This document shows, piece after piece, positions 13,598 to 21,216 of a DNA stretch of 21,682 bases. This stretch comes from an uncultured Collinsella sp. Its GTDB lineage: Bacteria > Actinomycetota > Coriobacteriia > Coriobacteriales > Coriobacteriaceae. A program made the position numbers and the translations under genes. Location: NCBI GenBank assembly GCA_900552145.1, contig URYW01000024.1:1-21682 (forward strand). The letters are read 5' to 3'. The stretch's first letter is position 1. The number at the start of each line of letters is the position of its first letter. The notes under the pieces were generated by a model. It did no database searches. It was given only the letters and a program-made list of their open reading frames with translations, and was not told the origin of the DNA.

Positions 13598-14143
13598 ATG
13601 ATGTGGTTTACCGCCGACCTGCACCTGGGCGATACGAATATCTTGCACGACATGGATCGGCCGTTTGATTCGGTCGAGGAGATGAACCGCAAAGTCATCG
13701 ATGCCATCAATGAGTGCGTGGCTGTGGACGACCGCCTCTATATCTTGGGAGACTTTACCTATCGTTTGCCCCTGGCGGAGGCGGTGCGCCTGCGCGAGCG
13801 CATCGAATGCCAGAATGTGACGCTCATCCGTGGTAACCATGACAGCGACTGGGAAGATCCAGCTGCGCCCCAAATCTGGGAAGACGTGCGTGATTACCTG
13901 GAGGTTGCTCCTGGCTATGCCAAGGGCCATCGTCTGGTTATGAGCCACTACCCCATGCTCAGCTGGAACGGCAAGGCACGTGGCGCCATCATGCTGCACG
14001 GGCATATCCACAGCAGGGGTGACCGCACCAACGCACGCAACCGCGATCGCGAACGTCCTATCTTTCGCTACGATGTCGGCCTCGACGCCAACGAGTACAA
14101 GCCTGTAAGTCGAGACCAAATCCTCGGTTTCTTTGGACTGTAA
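13598..14143 (+). CDS. Calcineurin-like metallophosphoesterase
   Basis: A 181-residue dinuclear-metal phosphoesterase with all family motifs in order: DLHLGD (Asp7, His9), GDFT, GNHD (about residues 80-83), SHYPM and GHIHS. It is a minimal, single-domain form, similar in size to small phosphodiesterases found in phages and bacteria. The substrate (cyclic nucleotide, nucleic-acid end or phosphoprotein) cannot be told. The start lies a few bases after GAGGGC. A second in-frame ATG follows at once. TGTATACT at 13550-13557 could be an extended -10 promoter of its own within the short gap after the acidic gene. Two hairpins follow, the second a clear terminator. Confidence 0.9.
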   Translation: MMWFTADLHLGDTNILHDMDRPFDSVEEMNRKVIDAINECVAVDDRLYILGDFTYRLPLAEAVRLRERIECQNVTLIRGNHDSDWEDPAAPQIWEDVRDYLEVAPGYAKGHRLVMSHYPMLSWNGKARGAIMLHGHIHSRGDRTNARNRDRERPIFRYDVGLDANEYKPVSRDQILGFFGL

Positions 14144-14166
14144 TTCTCGAACCGTCACACAAACCG

Positions 14167-14193
14167 CCACAAAGGGGACAGGCACCTTTGTGG
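14167..14193. repeat. REP-like palindrome with GGGGACAGGCACC core
   Basis: CCACAAAGG and CCTTTGTGG (9 bp) enclose GGACAGGCA. Palindromes with a GGGGACAGGCACC core occur in many copies in some bacterial genomes, to my recollection. Only one copy is in this window. It lies just before the terminator of the metallophosphoesterase gene. Confidence 0.45.
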
Positions 14194-14200
14194 TGTTTCT

Positions 14201-14232
14201 GGCGCCGTTGCCATTATGGCGGCGCCTTTTTT
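14201..14232 (+). terminator. Intrinsic terminator of the metallophosphoesterase transcript
   Basis: GGCGCC/GGCGCC and GCC/GGC pair with a small bulge around loop ATTAT, followed directly by TTTTTTGT. Classic stem plus T run, 57 bp after the stop codon and before the DUF2130 gene. Confidence 0.85.
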
Positions 14233-14290
14233 GTCCGTGCGGCGCGGTAGAGTGTAGGCGGTTAAAATTTGCGTCCATCGAGGAGCTGCT

Positions 14291-16048
14291 ATGAATGAGA
14301 TCAAGTGCCCGCATTGTGGCGAAGTTTTTAAGGTCGATGCGTCCGGCTATGCGGATATCGTCAAGCAAGTGCGCGACGCCGAGTTTTTGCGCGACCTGGA
14401 TGAGCGTGTGAAGGCAGTCCAGCGCGAGGGCGAGCAGGCGCTGGAGCTTGAGCGCTCGCGTTCGACGGCTGCTTTGCAGGAGGCAGAGTCTCAGCGCAAC
14501 GCTCAGCTTGTCGAGCAGAAAAACGCCGCAGCTCAGCAACTGGCACAAGAAGTCGCCAAGCGCGATGCTGAGCTCGCCGAGCTGCGCGCCAAGCTCGAGG
14601 GCGCTGCCGCAGAGCGCGAGAGCGCAAGCCAGCGCGCGGCGATTGAGGCCCGTTCCGATGCTCAAAAGGAGAATGCCGAGTTTCAGCGCGAGATCGACAA
14701 TTTACGTGCGCAGTTGGAGCGCAAAGATGATGAAGCCAGGCTTGCCGAGGCGGCGGCACGCAATGCTGCTCAAAACGACCTGTCCGCGCGCGACGCTCAG
14801 ATTGCCGAGCTGCAGGCCAAGCTCGCCGCGGCGGACAAGGCCCAGGAGATGGCGCTTGCCGCTGCCGCGGCAGAGTCGCAGCGTGAGCTCGATGCCGCTC
14901 GCAGCGAGGCCGAGCGCGCGCTTACTGACTATCGCGCGAAGGTGCAAGAGAAGTTTTCCGCCGCAAAGGCTCAGTCCGAGCAAGAGGCCGAGGGCCTGCG
15001 TGCCCAGCTGCGCGAGCAGGAACTGATGGCAAAAATGAACCTGTCAGAGGCGGTCGCCGCGGCGGAGCGAGAGCGCGATGAGGCACGTGCCAAGCTGACG
15101 AGCGAGCTGGCGGTGCGCGATTCTCGCGAGGAGCAAGCCAAGGCGGCACACGAGCTCGAGCTTGCGCAAGCCAAGCGCGCGAGCGATGACCTGATCCGCT
15201 ACAAGGATGAAGAGATTGAGCGCCTTAAGGACATGAAGGTCCGCCTGTCCACCAAGATGGTGGGCGAGTCGCTCGAGCAGCACTGCGAGACCGAGTTTAA
15301 CCGTCTGCGCATGACGGCGTTTCCTAATGCGTACTTCGAGAAAGATAACGATGCGTCCGAGGGTACCAAGGGCGACTTTATCTTCCGCGAGTGCGACGCG
15401 AGCGGCAACGAGGTCATTTCGATTATGTTCGAGATGAAAAACGAGAACGACGAGACTGCGACCAAGCATAAAAACGAGGACTTCTTTAAGAAACTCGATC
15501 ACGATCGTCGCCAGAAAGGCTGTGAGTACGCGGTGCTCTGCACGCTGCTCGAGCCCGAGAGCGAGCTCTATAACGCAGGGATAGTCGACGTGAGCTATCG
15601 CTACGAGAAGATGTACGTGATTCGCCCACAGTTTTTCATTCCCATGATTACGCTTCTTCGCAACGCCGCTATGGGTTCGCTTCGCTATAAGCAGGAGCTG
15701 GCGGAGTACAAACAGCAGAATATCGACGTTACGAACTTCGAAGCCAAGATGGAGAAGTTCAAGAACGATTTCGGCCGCAACTACGAGATTGCGAGCCGCA
15801 AGTTCCAAACGGCAATCGATGAGATCGACAAGACGATTAGCCATCTGCAGAAAACCAAGGAGGCGTTGCTGTCCTCCGAGAACAATCTGCGCCTAGCCAA
15901 CAAGAAAGCCGACGATCTTACCATTCGCAAGCTCACGTGGGGCAACAAGACCATGAAAGCGGCGTTTGACGAGGCACGCGGGACTGCGCCAGAGACAAAC
16001 GATGAGCCCGCCGAGGCGGATTCGTATGAGGTCGAGGATGCCGAGTAG
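14291..16048 (+). CDS. DUF2130 coiled-coil protein with PD-(D/E)xK-like core
   Basis: A 585-residue protein. It opens with a Cys pair (KCPHCGEVF, residues 5-13). A very long Ala/Glu/Gln/Arg-rich coiled coil follows (about 25-310). The DUF2130 domain proper (about 315-510) begins MVGESLEQHCETEFNRLR. Within it TKGDFIF (Asp362) and MFEMKNE (Glu381, Lys383) make a D...ExK pattern like the core of PD-(D/E)xK nucleases, followed by the family run DFFKKLDHDRRQKGCEYAVL. The C-terminus has another helical stretch and an acidic tail. The ATG follows GAGGAG by 6 nt. Function is not established for the family; nuclease activity is inferred from the motif. It follows the HIRAN/phosphoesterase operon but has its own transcript, being preceded and followed by terminators. 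Confidence 0.88.
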   Translation: MNEIKCPHCGEVFKVDASGYADIVKQVRDAEFLRDLDERVKAVQREGEQALELERSRSTAALQEAESQRNAQLVEQKNAAAQQLAQEVAKRDAELAELRAKLEGAAAERESASQRAAIEARSDAQKENAEFQREIDNLRAQLERKDDEARLAEAAARNAAQNDLSARDAQIAELQAKLAAADKAQEMALAAAAAESQRELDAARSEAERALTDYRAKVQEKFSAAKAQSEQEAEGLRAQLREQELMAKMNLSEAVAAAERERDEARAKLTSELAVRDSREEQAKAAHELELAQAKRASDDLIRYKDEEIERLKDMKVRLSTKMVGESLEQHCETEFNRLRMTAFPNAYFEKDNDASEGTKGDFIFRECDASGNEVISIMFEMKNENDETATKHKNEDFFKKLDHDRRQKGCEYAVLCTLLEPESELYNAGIVDVSYRYEKMYVIRPQFFIPMITLLRNAAMGSLRYKQELAEYKQQNIDVTNFEAKMEKFKNDFGRNYEIASRKFQTAIDEIDKTISHLQKTKEALLSSENNLRLANKKADDLTIRKLTWGNKTMKAAFDEARGTAPETNDEPAEADSYEVEDAE

Positions 16049-16069
16049 GGCATAGCGTATAGTGCAAAA

Positions 16070-16109
16070 GCGGGGCCGCTGGCGAAATTGCCAGCGGCCC
16101 CGCGTCGTT
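16070..16109. terminator. Bidirectional intrinsic terminator
   Basis: A perfect 14-bp GC-rich stem (16070-16083 with 16090-16103, core GGCCGCTGGC) around GAAATT. The plus strand continues GTCGTTTTGTT, and the minus strand continues CTTTTGC. It separates the convergent DUF2130 and helicase genes and serves both. Confidence 0.85.
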
Positions 16110-16127
16110 TTGTTCCAGTATGTGCGG

Positions 16128-18809
16128 CTAGTCCTCGAGCAGGTCTTCGATAAAGCCGACGCGGTAGTTTTTGAAGATGACCTCGCCACCGTCTTGCGTG
16201 GCGTCCAGATCGACATCGCCCATGATGCCAAAATCGTGGTCGCCATCCTCGTCAGCAAAGATCTGGTGCACGTGCCATACGTGCGCGGTCTTCTCGTCGG
16301 ACTCGTCGATGGAAAACATCGCGGCGCTGCGGGCATCTCCGTCGGTGAGGATTTCCTCGTGCTGCTCGTGGTAGGCGTCGAGTGCTTTTTGCCAGCGGAT
16401 CTCGCTCATGCCCCAGTCGTCGTCGAGCTCGCCCAGGTCGCGAACATGCTCGCGGGCGGCAAGGGTCACGCGGCGGAAGAGCGCGTTGCGCACCAGCAGG
16501 GTGCAGCCACGGCGGTCTGCCACGACTTCGTCGATGCCCTGCGGCGGTGCGGCGTCGAGGGCTGCCGGGTTGCCGGCGTTCTCCCACTCGTCCACCAGGC
16601 TCGAGTCCACCGAGCGCACCACAAAGCCCAGCCACGAGATAATGTCGCGCAAGCGCTCATCGCGCTTCTCGATGGGTACGGTGCGATCGAGGGAACGGTA
16701 GGCCTCGGCTAGGTAGCGCAGCAGAATGCCCTCGGAGCGGGCGATGCCGAGCTTTTGAATGTAACCCTTAAAATCGCTCGCGCTTTCCAGCATATCGCGC
16801 AGAACGCTCTTGGGAGAGAGCTGGTAGTCGTTTGCCCAGGGCACTTCCTGGCAGTACTTGTCAAAGGCGGCGTCGAGCAAATCCTCGAGCGGCTTTTCGT
16901 ACGTGACGTCCTGAATGCGCTCCAGACGCTCCTCATAGTCGACGCCGTCGGCCTTCATCTCGGCCATAGCACGATCACGTGCTGCGCGCTCCTGTGCGCG
17001 CAGCACCTGCTTGGGATCCTCGAGCGTAGCCTCGACCATCGAGATCAGATCCATGGTATAGGTCTCACTCTCGGGGTCGAGCAGCTCCAGCGCGGCAAGC
17101 AAGAACGGTGAGAGCGGCTGATCGAGGGCAAAGTCCTCGGGCAGGTCGACCGTCAGCGCGTAGTCGATGTCCGGCGCGGCGTCAGCCGGAGCGTCGGGTG
17201 CGGGCGGCACCTCGGTGCGCACGACGACGCCGGAGGCGATGAGCGTTGCGAAGATCTCGTCGGCGCGAACCTCGAGCTTGGCCTTTTCCTCGGGGGTCTG
17301 CAAGCTCGTCTCGATGAGGTCGTGTACGCGGGCTCGGGCATCGCCGCCCTGCTCGACCACGCTAATCACCATGGAGTGTGTGATGCGCAGGCGCGGCTTG
17401 AGCGTCTCGGGCTGTGTCTCGATCAGGCGCTCAAAGGTCTGCTTGTTCCAGGTGACAAAGCCCTCGGGGGCCTTCTTCTTTTTAATCTTGCGGAGCTTCT
17501 TGGGGTCGTCGCCCGCCTTGGCCATGAGCTTGGCGTTCTCGATCTCGTGCTCCGGGGCCTCGGCGATGACCATGCCCTCCGTATCGAAGCCCGAACGGCC
17601 GGCGCGACCGGCAATCTGATGGAACTCGCGGGCGCGCAGACGACGCATCTTGTAGCCATCGAACTTGGTGAGCGCGGTGAGCACCACGGTGTGGATGGGT
17701 ACGTTGATGCCGACGCCGAGCGTATCGGTGCCGCAGATGACGGGCAGCAGGCCCTGCTGCGCCAAGCGCTCGACCAGCAGGCGATAGCGCGGCAACATGC
17801 CAGCATGGTGCACGCCGACGCCGCAGCCGAGCAGGCGCTTGAGGATCTTGCCGAAGGCCGTCGAGAAGCTCGTGCCCTTGGCCGCTTCCTTGATGGCCTC
17901 GCGCTGCTCCTTGCTGGCAATGCCAAAGTTGGCGAGGGATTGCGCCGTCGCAAGTGCGGCATCCTGGCTAAAGTGCACGATGTAGAGCGGGGCCTCGCCG
18001 CGACGCATCGCGAGCTCGACGGTGCCCTCGAGGGAGGTCGTCACATAGTCGTAGCTCAGCGGTACGGGACGCGGGGCGTCGACGACTAGGTCGCAGGTAG
18101 CGCCGGTGTGTTCCTCGAGCGAGGCGGCGATCGCGGTGACATCGCCGAGCGTGGCGCTCATGAGCATGAATTGCGTGTGGGGCAGGGTGAGCAGCGGCAC
18201 CTGCCAGGCCCAGCCGCGGTCGGGGTCGGCAAAGTAGTGGAACTCGTCCATGGCCACGCAGCCCACATCGGCGTCCTCACCCTCGCGCAGCGCATCGTTG
18301 GCAAGGATTTCGGCCGTGCAGCAGATGACGGGCGCCTTGGTGTTGATATGCGTATCGCCGGTGATCATACCGACGTTATCGCGGCCGAGTACCTGTACCA
18401 GGTCGAAGAACTTTTCGCTGACCAGGGCCTTGATAGGGGCCGTGTAATAGCAACGTTTGCCCTGCGCCATGCCCATAAAGAGCATGCCCAGCGCGACGAG
18501 CGATTTACCCGATCCGGTCGGTGTGCCCAAAATGACGTGATCGCCGGCGGCCAGGTCCATGAGGGCCTCTTCTTGGTGACCCCACAGCTCAATGCCGCGG
18601 CTGCTCGTCCATTCAAAGAAGCGTTCGAAGGCCTGATCGGGCGTGAGCCACGGTTCGGGCTCACTGCCGTCCTCGGGCTCCCACCAGGTGGGGGAGAGCG
18701 CGCCGAGCGAGCCGAACTCTGCCTCGGTTCCCGTGCCGCCCGAAAACGAGCTGGCAGCCCCGGCGCCGGAGACGGTGCTGGCGGTGGTATCTGTCGTGGT
18801 CTGTGCCAT
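16128..18809 (-). CDS. Ski2-like DEAD/DEAH-box helicase with DUF3516 C-terminus
   Basis: An 893-residue superfamily 2 helicase. After a low-complexity N-terminus the motor motifs appear in order: Walker A GTPTGSGKS (residues 95-103), DEFH box (188-191), SAT (218-220), then HHAGMLPRYR, GTDTLGVGINVP and the arginine-finger motif RIAGRAGRSGFD. The C-terminal third matches the DUF3516-type extension of actinobacterial helicases and includes a charged KIKKKK patch. These enzymes unwind RNA or DNA with ATP; the physiological substrate is not known. The start is ATG at 18809 (MAQTTTDTT); a possible 57-residue upstream extension is His/Arg-rich, unconserved in look and lacks a ribosome site. CATAAT (complement of about 18844-18849) may be its -10 box. 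Ended by the terminator at 16070-16109. Confidence 0.9.
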   Translation of the reverse strand: MAQTTTDTTASTVSGAGAASSFSGGTGTEAEFGSLGALSPTWWEPEDGSEPEPWLTPDQAFERFFEWTSSRGIELWGHQEEALMDLAAGDHVILGTPTGSGKSLVALGMLFMGMAQGKRCYYTAPIKALVSEKFFDLVQVLGRDNVGMITGDTHINTKAPVICCTAEILANDALREGEDADVGCVAMDEFHYFADPDRGWAWQVPLLTLPHTQFMLMSATLGDVTAIAASLEEHTGATCDLVVDAPRPVPLSYDYVTTSLEGTVELAMRRGEAPLYIVHFSQDAALATAQSLANFGIASKEQREAIKEAAKGTSFSTAFGKILKRLLGCGVGVHHAGMLPRYRLLVERLAQQGLLPVICGTDTLGVGINVPIHTVVLTALTKFDGYKMRRLRAREFHQIAGRAGRSGFDTEGMVIAEAPEHEIENAKLMAKAGDDPKKLRKIKKKKAPEGFVTWNKQTFERLIETQPETLKPRLRITHSMVISVVEQGGDARARVHDLIETSLQTPEEKAKLEVRADEIFATLIASGVVVRTEVPPAPDAPADAAPDIDYALTVDLPEDFALDQPLSPFLLAALELLDPESETYTMDLISMVEATLEDPKQVLRAQERAARDRAMAEMKADGVDYEERLERIQDVTYEKPLEDLLDAAFDKYCQEVPWANDYQLSPKSVLRDMLESASDFKGYIQKLGIARSEGILLRYLAEAYRSLDRTVPIEKRDERLRDIISWLGFVVRSVDSSLVDEWENAGNPAALDAAPPQGIDEVVADRRGCTLLVRNALFRRVTLAAREHVRDLGELDDDWGMSEIRWQKALDAYHEQHEEILTDGDARSAAMFSIDESDEKTAHVWHVHQIFADEDGDHDFGIMGDVDLDATQDGGEVIFKNYRVGFIEDLLED

Positions 18810-18930
18810 GTGTTTGCTTTCTCTCGCGTTTGTCCGCCAACTATTATGGCGTAGCGGCGGCGCGGGGTGCCAGCGCGCGAGAAAATGCAGGAAATGGGCG
18901 TTCTGCCCAGCCGTTTGGTGCAGTTGCCAG

Positions 18931-19053
18931 CTAAGTGAGTAGGCTTTTTGCAATATCGCGAGCACATGGCTTTTGTGCAAGGGCTCTACCTGCGGTTTTA
19001 GTTTTCGTTATGCGGGTTGTGCTTGGCTATTGCAAAAAAGTCTACTCACTTAG
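18931..19053. repeat. Long imperfect inverted repeat (25-bp arms) between helicase and trmB
   Basis: Left arm 18931-18955 and right arm 19028-19053 are inverted copies of CTAAGTGAGTAGRCTTTTTT followed by GCAATA, with one substitution and one extra base. They enclose about 72 bp with smaller pairings (GAGC/GCTC, GCACA/TGTGC). This fills most of the 309-bp stretch without genes. The arms look like terminal inverted repeats of a miniature element or a folded RNA. No transposase and no obvious flanking duplication were seen. Confidence 0.6.
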
Positions 19054-19118
19054 GCTTGAGGGTCGTTTGTTGGAGCCTATTCGCGCTTGTTTGCCGACGC
19101 CGCGACCATAAGAAGCCC

Positions 19119-19958
19119 CTAGGACTCCTGCGGTAAGCGCTTCTTGCCCTTGCGGGCGCGGTTTCTAAAGTTCTCGACGGCTTCTTCCATGCCCAGAGGT
19201 ACATAGGTGAGCTCATCGAGGTTATCGGGCAGGTAGCAGGCAAGGCTTTGCTCCTGCGCGCGGCCTACTGTGAGCTGTTCGTCGGTTGGCTGCGCTCCGG
19301 GCGTGGCGCAAATGCCATAGACGACGGCACCCATCTCGCGCGTGCGGCATTCATATTCGGTCTCGGGATGCTCGGGATGGTCGCGGCGGACGTTGTCGCT
19401 TACCCAAAGCGTGTCGTAGCCTGCCGCGGCAAACTGCCCCAGGGCGTAGTCGCGCAATGGCTTGCTGTCGGTGCGCAGCGTGACGGTAGCGCCGGCTGAA
19501 AAGAGCGGGCGGTAGAGCATCAGATGGCCGACATGGACGAGTCGTTTTTTGGCGTACTTGGCCTTGGGCTGCGGCGTGGGAAAGTTAATGGTGATGGCAT
19601 CGAGCTCGCCTGTGGCAAACAGCTGCGGCAGCGATGCGGCGCCTCGGGGCAGGACGAGTGCGTTGGCCAGTTCCTGCTCGCAGATTTTCTGCGCGGCATA
19701 GGCGATGCAGATGGGCTCCTGGTCCATACCGATAAAGAGGGTGTTTGGCTCGTGGGCCGCGCGCTCTACAAGGTACGTTCCCTTGCCACAACCGAGATCC
19801 AGGTGAAGATGTTCGAAAGGCTTGCTGCCAACTGGCGCACAGGCCTTGCGCCAATCTCCGACATAGGCCTCGGGGTTCGTCTCAATCGCATCGGCGTAGC
19901 GCTCCAGGCGCTCTTCGAGCACAAAGTTCTTAGGCGTGCGAACGTGGACGGCTCCCAT
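19119..19958 (-). CDS. trmB: TrmB-like tRNA (guanine-N7)-methyltransferase, divergent
   Basis: A 279-residue SAM-dependent methyltransferase resembling TrmB, which makes m7G46 in tRNA. The SAM site is LHLDLGCGKGTYLVERA (about residues 51-67), followed by FIGMDQEPICIAYAA. The region normally reading F-DPWPK--H-KRR is INFPTPQPKAKYAKKRLVH, so the Asp and Trp are replaced. The region after it (YRPLFSAGATVTLRTDS) fits the family. A C-terminal extension of about 40 residues is basic (FRNRARKGKKRLPQES). The ATG follows AAGGAG by 4 nt. Neighbour on the right is another methyltransferase, on the same strand. Probably the tRNA m7G enzyme of this lineage, but the changed motif leaves room for another substrate. 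Confidence 0.8.
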   Translation of the reverse strand: MGAVHVRTPKNFVLEERLERYADAIETNPEAYVGDWRKACAPVGSKPFEHLHLDLGCGKGTYLVERAAHEPNTLFIGMDQEPICIAYAAQKICEQELANALVLPRGAASLPQLFATGELDAITINFPTPQPKAKYAKKRLVHVGHLMLYRPLFSAGATVTLRTDSKPLRDYALGQFAAAGYDTLWVSDNVRRDHPEHPETEYECRTREMGAVVYGICATPGAQPTDEQLTVGRAQEQSLACYLPDNLDELTYVPLGMEEAVENFRNRARKGKKRLPQES

Positions 19959-20014
19959 GAGGCTCCTTGGTCATAAGTATGGAACGCATAGCTGCGCGTT
20001 CCGTCAATGGATTG

Positions 20015-20039
20015 AAAAAGGGCGGGCATAGTTTGCCCG
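20015..20039 (-). terminator. Intrinsic terminator of the 20077 methyltransferase gene
   Basis: On the minus strand CGGGCA-AACTA-TGCCCG is followed by CCCTTTTTC. The stem is short (6 bp) but the T run is clear. A second hairpin (GGAACGC/GCGTTCC, about 19981-20002) follows. Confidence 0.6.
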
Positions 20040-20076
20040 AAAGATGCGGTGCGGCTCGGCGGCGAGTCGTCGATGC

Positions 20077-20949
20077 CTACAGGCGCTTGAGAATCACATA
20101 GCGGTTGAGCTCGCCGCTGCGACCGTCGGCATGGAAGCGCTCAAGCTCGCGCACGGGAACCTCGCCGCTCTTGTAGAACGTACGGACGCCGCGCACCAGG
20201 TCGGTGATCTGCTGATCGTCAAAGTGATGGCAATAGCGGTAGGCGTGGCGGTCGTTTTGCCAGCCAATGAGGTGGTCGCCGGCTTCAAACTGGGCGGAAT
20301 CGTAACCCTCAAACGGCGGGGTGAGCTCGGCGCGGGCTTCGGCGCGAACAGCCTTGCGCGCCATGCGCCCGTCGTTCATAAACTCCCAAAAGCTGATGGC
20401 GATGATGCCGCCTGGGCGCGTCTGGCGCACCAGGGCGTCGAGCACGCGTACACGGTATTCGCACGACGGCACATGGTGCATAAAGCCAAAGCAGACCGAG
20501 ATGTCGGCGAGCGGGGCGTCGAAAAGCACGTCGGGTGTCTCAGCGGGGTTGAGTTTCATGAGGGCATCGAGCACGTCGAGTTCCTGGAAGTGCAGGTTGG
20601 GAATGCGCAGCGCGTGGCCATGTGCATCGATGGCCAGGTCTTGACACGAGTCGACGCCATAGAACTCAAACGGGCAGCTGGCATCTGCCGAGGGGTTTGC
20701 GCCGTCGACGTCCTTGGCGGCAAGTGCGCCGCCGGCGGCAAAGTTCTCGAATCGCATATTGCCGCAGGCAAGATCGAAGACGCGGACGGGATGCTCGATC
20801 GTGGCGACGTCGAGCTGTTCGAGCGCGATGTCCATGGTACGCACCCAGCCGGGCCACGGGGCCTGCCGCGTATCGGAAAAGGAGGCGGAGTGCTCGCGAT
20901 AGAACGTGTTGTTGAGCTGGATGAGCGATGAGGCGAAATCGCGGTTCAC
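20077..20949 (-). CDS. Class I SAM-dependent methyltransferase, Trm9-like
   Basis: A 290-residue methyltransferase. Motif I is VRVFDLACGNMRFENFA. A short insertion follows, then YGVDSCQDLA, and the post-II region ISVCFGFMHHVPS with PGGIIAISFWEFM. The order and the FGFMHHVPS-like motif recall the Trm9/ALKBH8 type that modifies wobble uridines in tRNA, but the resemblance is limited. The start is taken as GTG at 20949 because GGAGGGAG lies 9 nt upstream. ATG at 20997 would add 16 residues (MVVLFISHRQRREFRA) with no good ribosome site. It ends in a small hairpin terminator, so it is probably not in an operon with trmB. The 267-bp gap to the right-hand gene holds no other gene. Confidence 0.75.
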   Translation of the reverse strand: MNRDFASSLIQLNNTFYREHSASFSDTRQAPWPGWVRTMDIALEQLDVATIEHPVRVFDLACGNMRFENFAAGGALAAKDVDGANPSADASCPFEFYGVDSCQDLAIDAHGHALRIPNLHFQELDVLDALMKLNPAETPDVLFDAPLADISVCFGFMHHVPSCEYRVRVLDALVRQTRPGGIIAISFWEFMNDGRMARKAVRAEARAELTPPFEGYDSAQFEAGDHLIGWQNDRHAYRYCHHFDDQQITDLVRGVRTFYKSGEVPVRELERFHADGRSGELNRYVILKRL

Positions 20950-21216
20950 GGCGCGGAACTCCCTCCGTTGGCGGTGCGAAATAAACAGTACGACCATACT
21001 ACCGTTAACGCCGCAACGGGGACAACCGAGCTGCGGGTCATTGCTTTGTTTGGACACATTTCCGCAGCTCATATGCACCCGCAACCGCCGGTTGTCAAAA
21101 ATCTCACTAGAATAGGTGGCATGCTTTTGGCAGTGGCGGATAGATTTTTAACTGTGCAAGGCGCCTTAAGAACAAAAACGGTCCGGCGGCACGGCTGGCA
21201 TCACATAGGAGGAACC

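Noticed and set aside
18810..18980. 57-residue N-terminal extension of the helicase
   Set aside because: The extension is low in conserved features and lacks a Shine-Dalgarno; MAQTTTDTT at 18809 is the better start.
18931..19053. Complete insertion sequence
   Set aside because: Only 123 bp, no transposase and no target duplication seen; at most a miniature element.
20950..21084. N-terminal extension of the 20077 methyltransferase with a CPRC motif
   Set aside because: Only one CxxC of a would-be zinc ribbon is present and the GTG at 20949 has a strong ribosome site, so the extension is probably untranslated.
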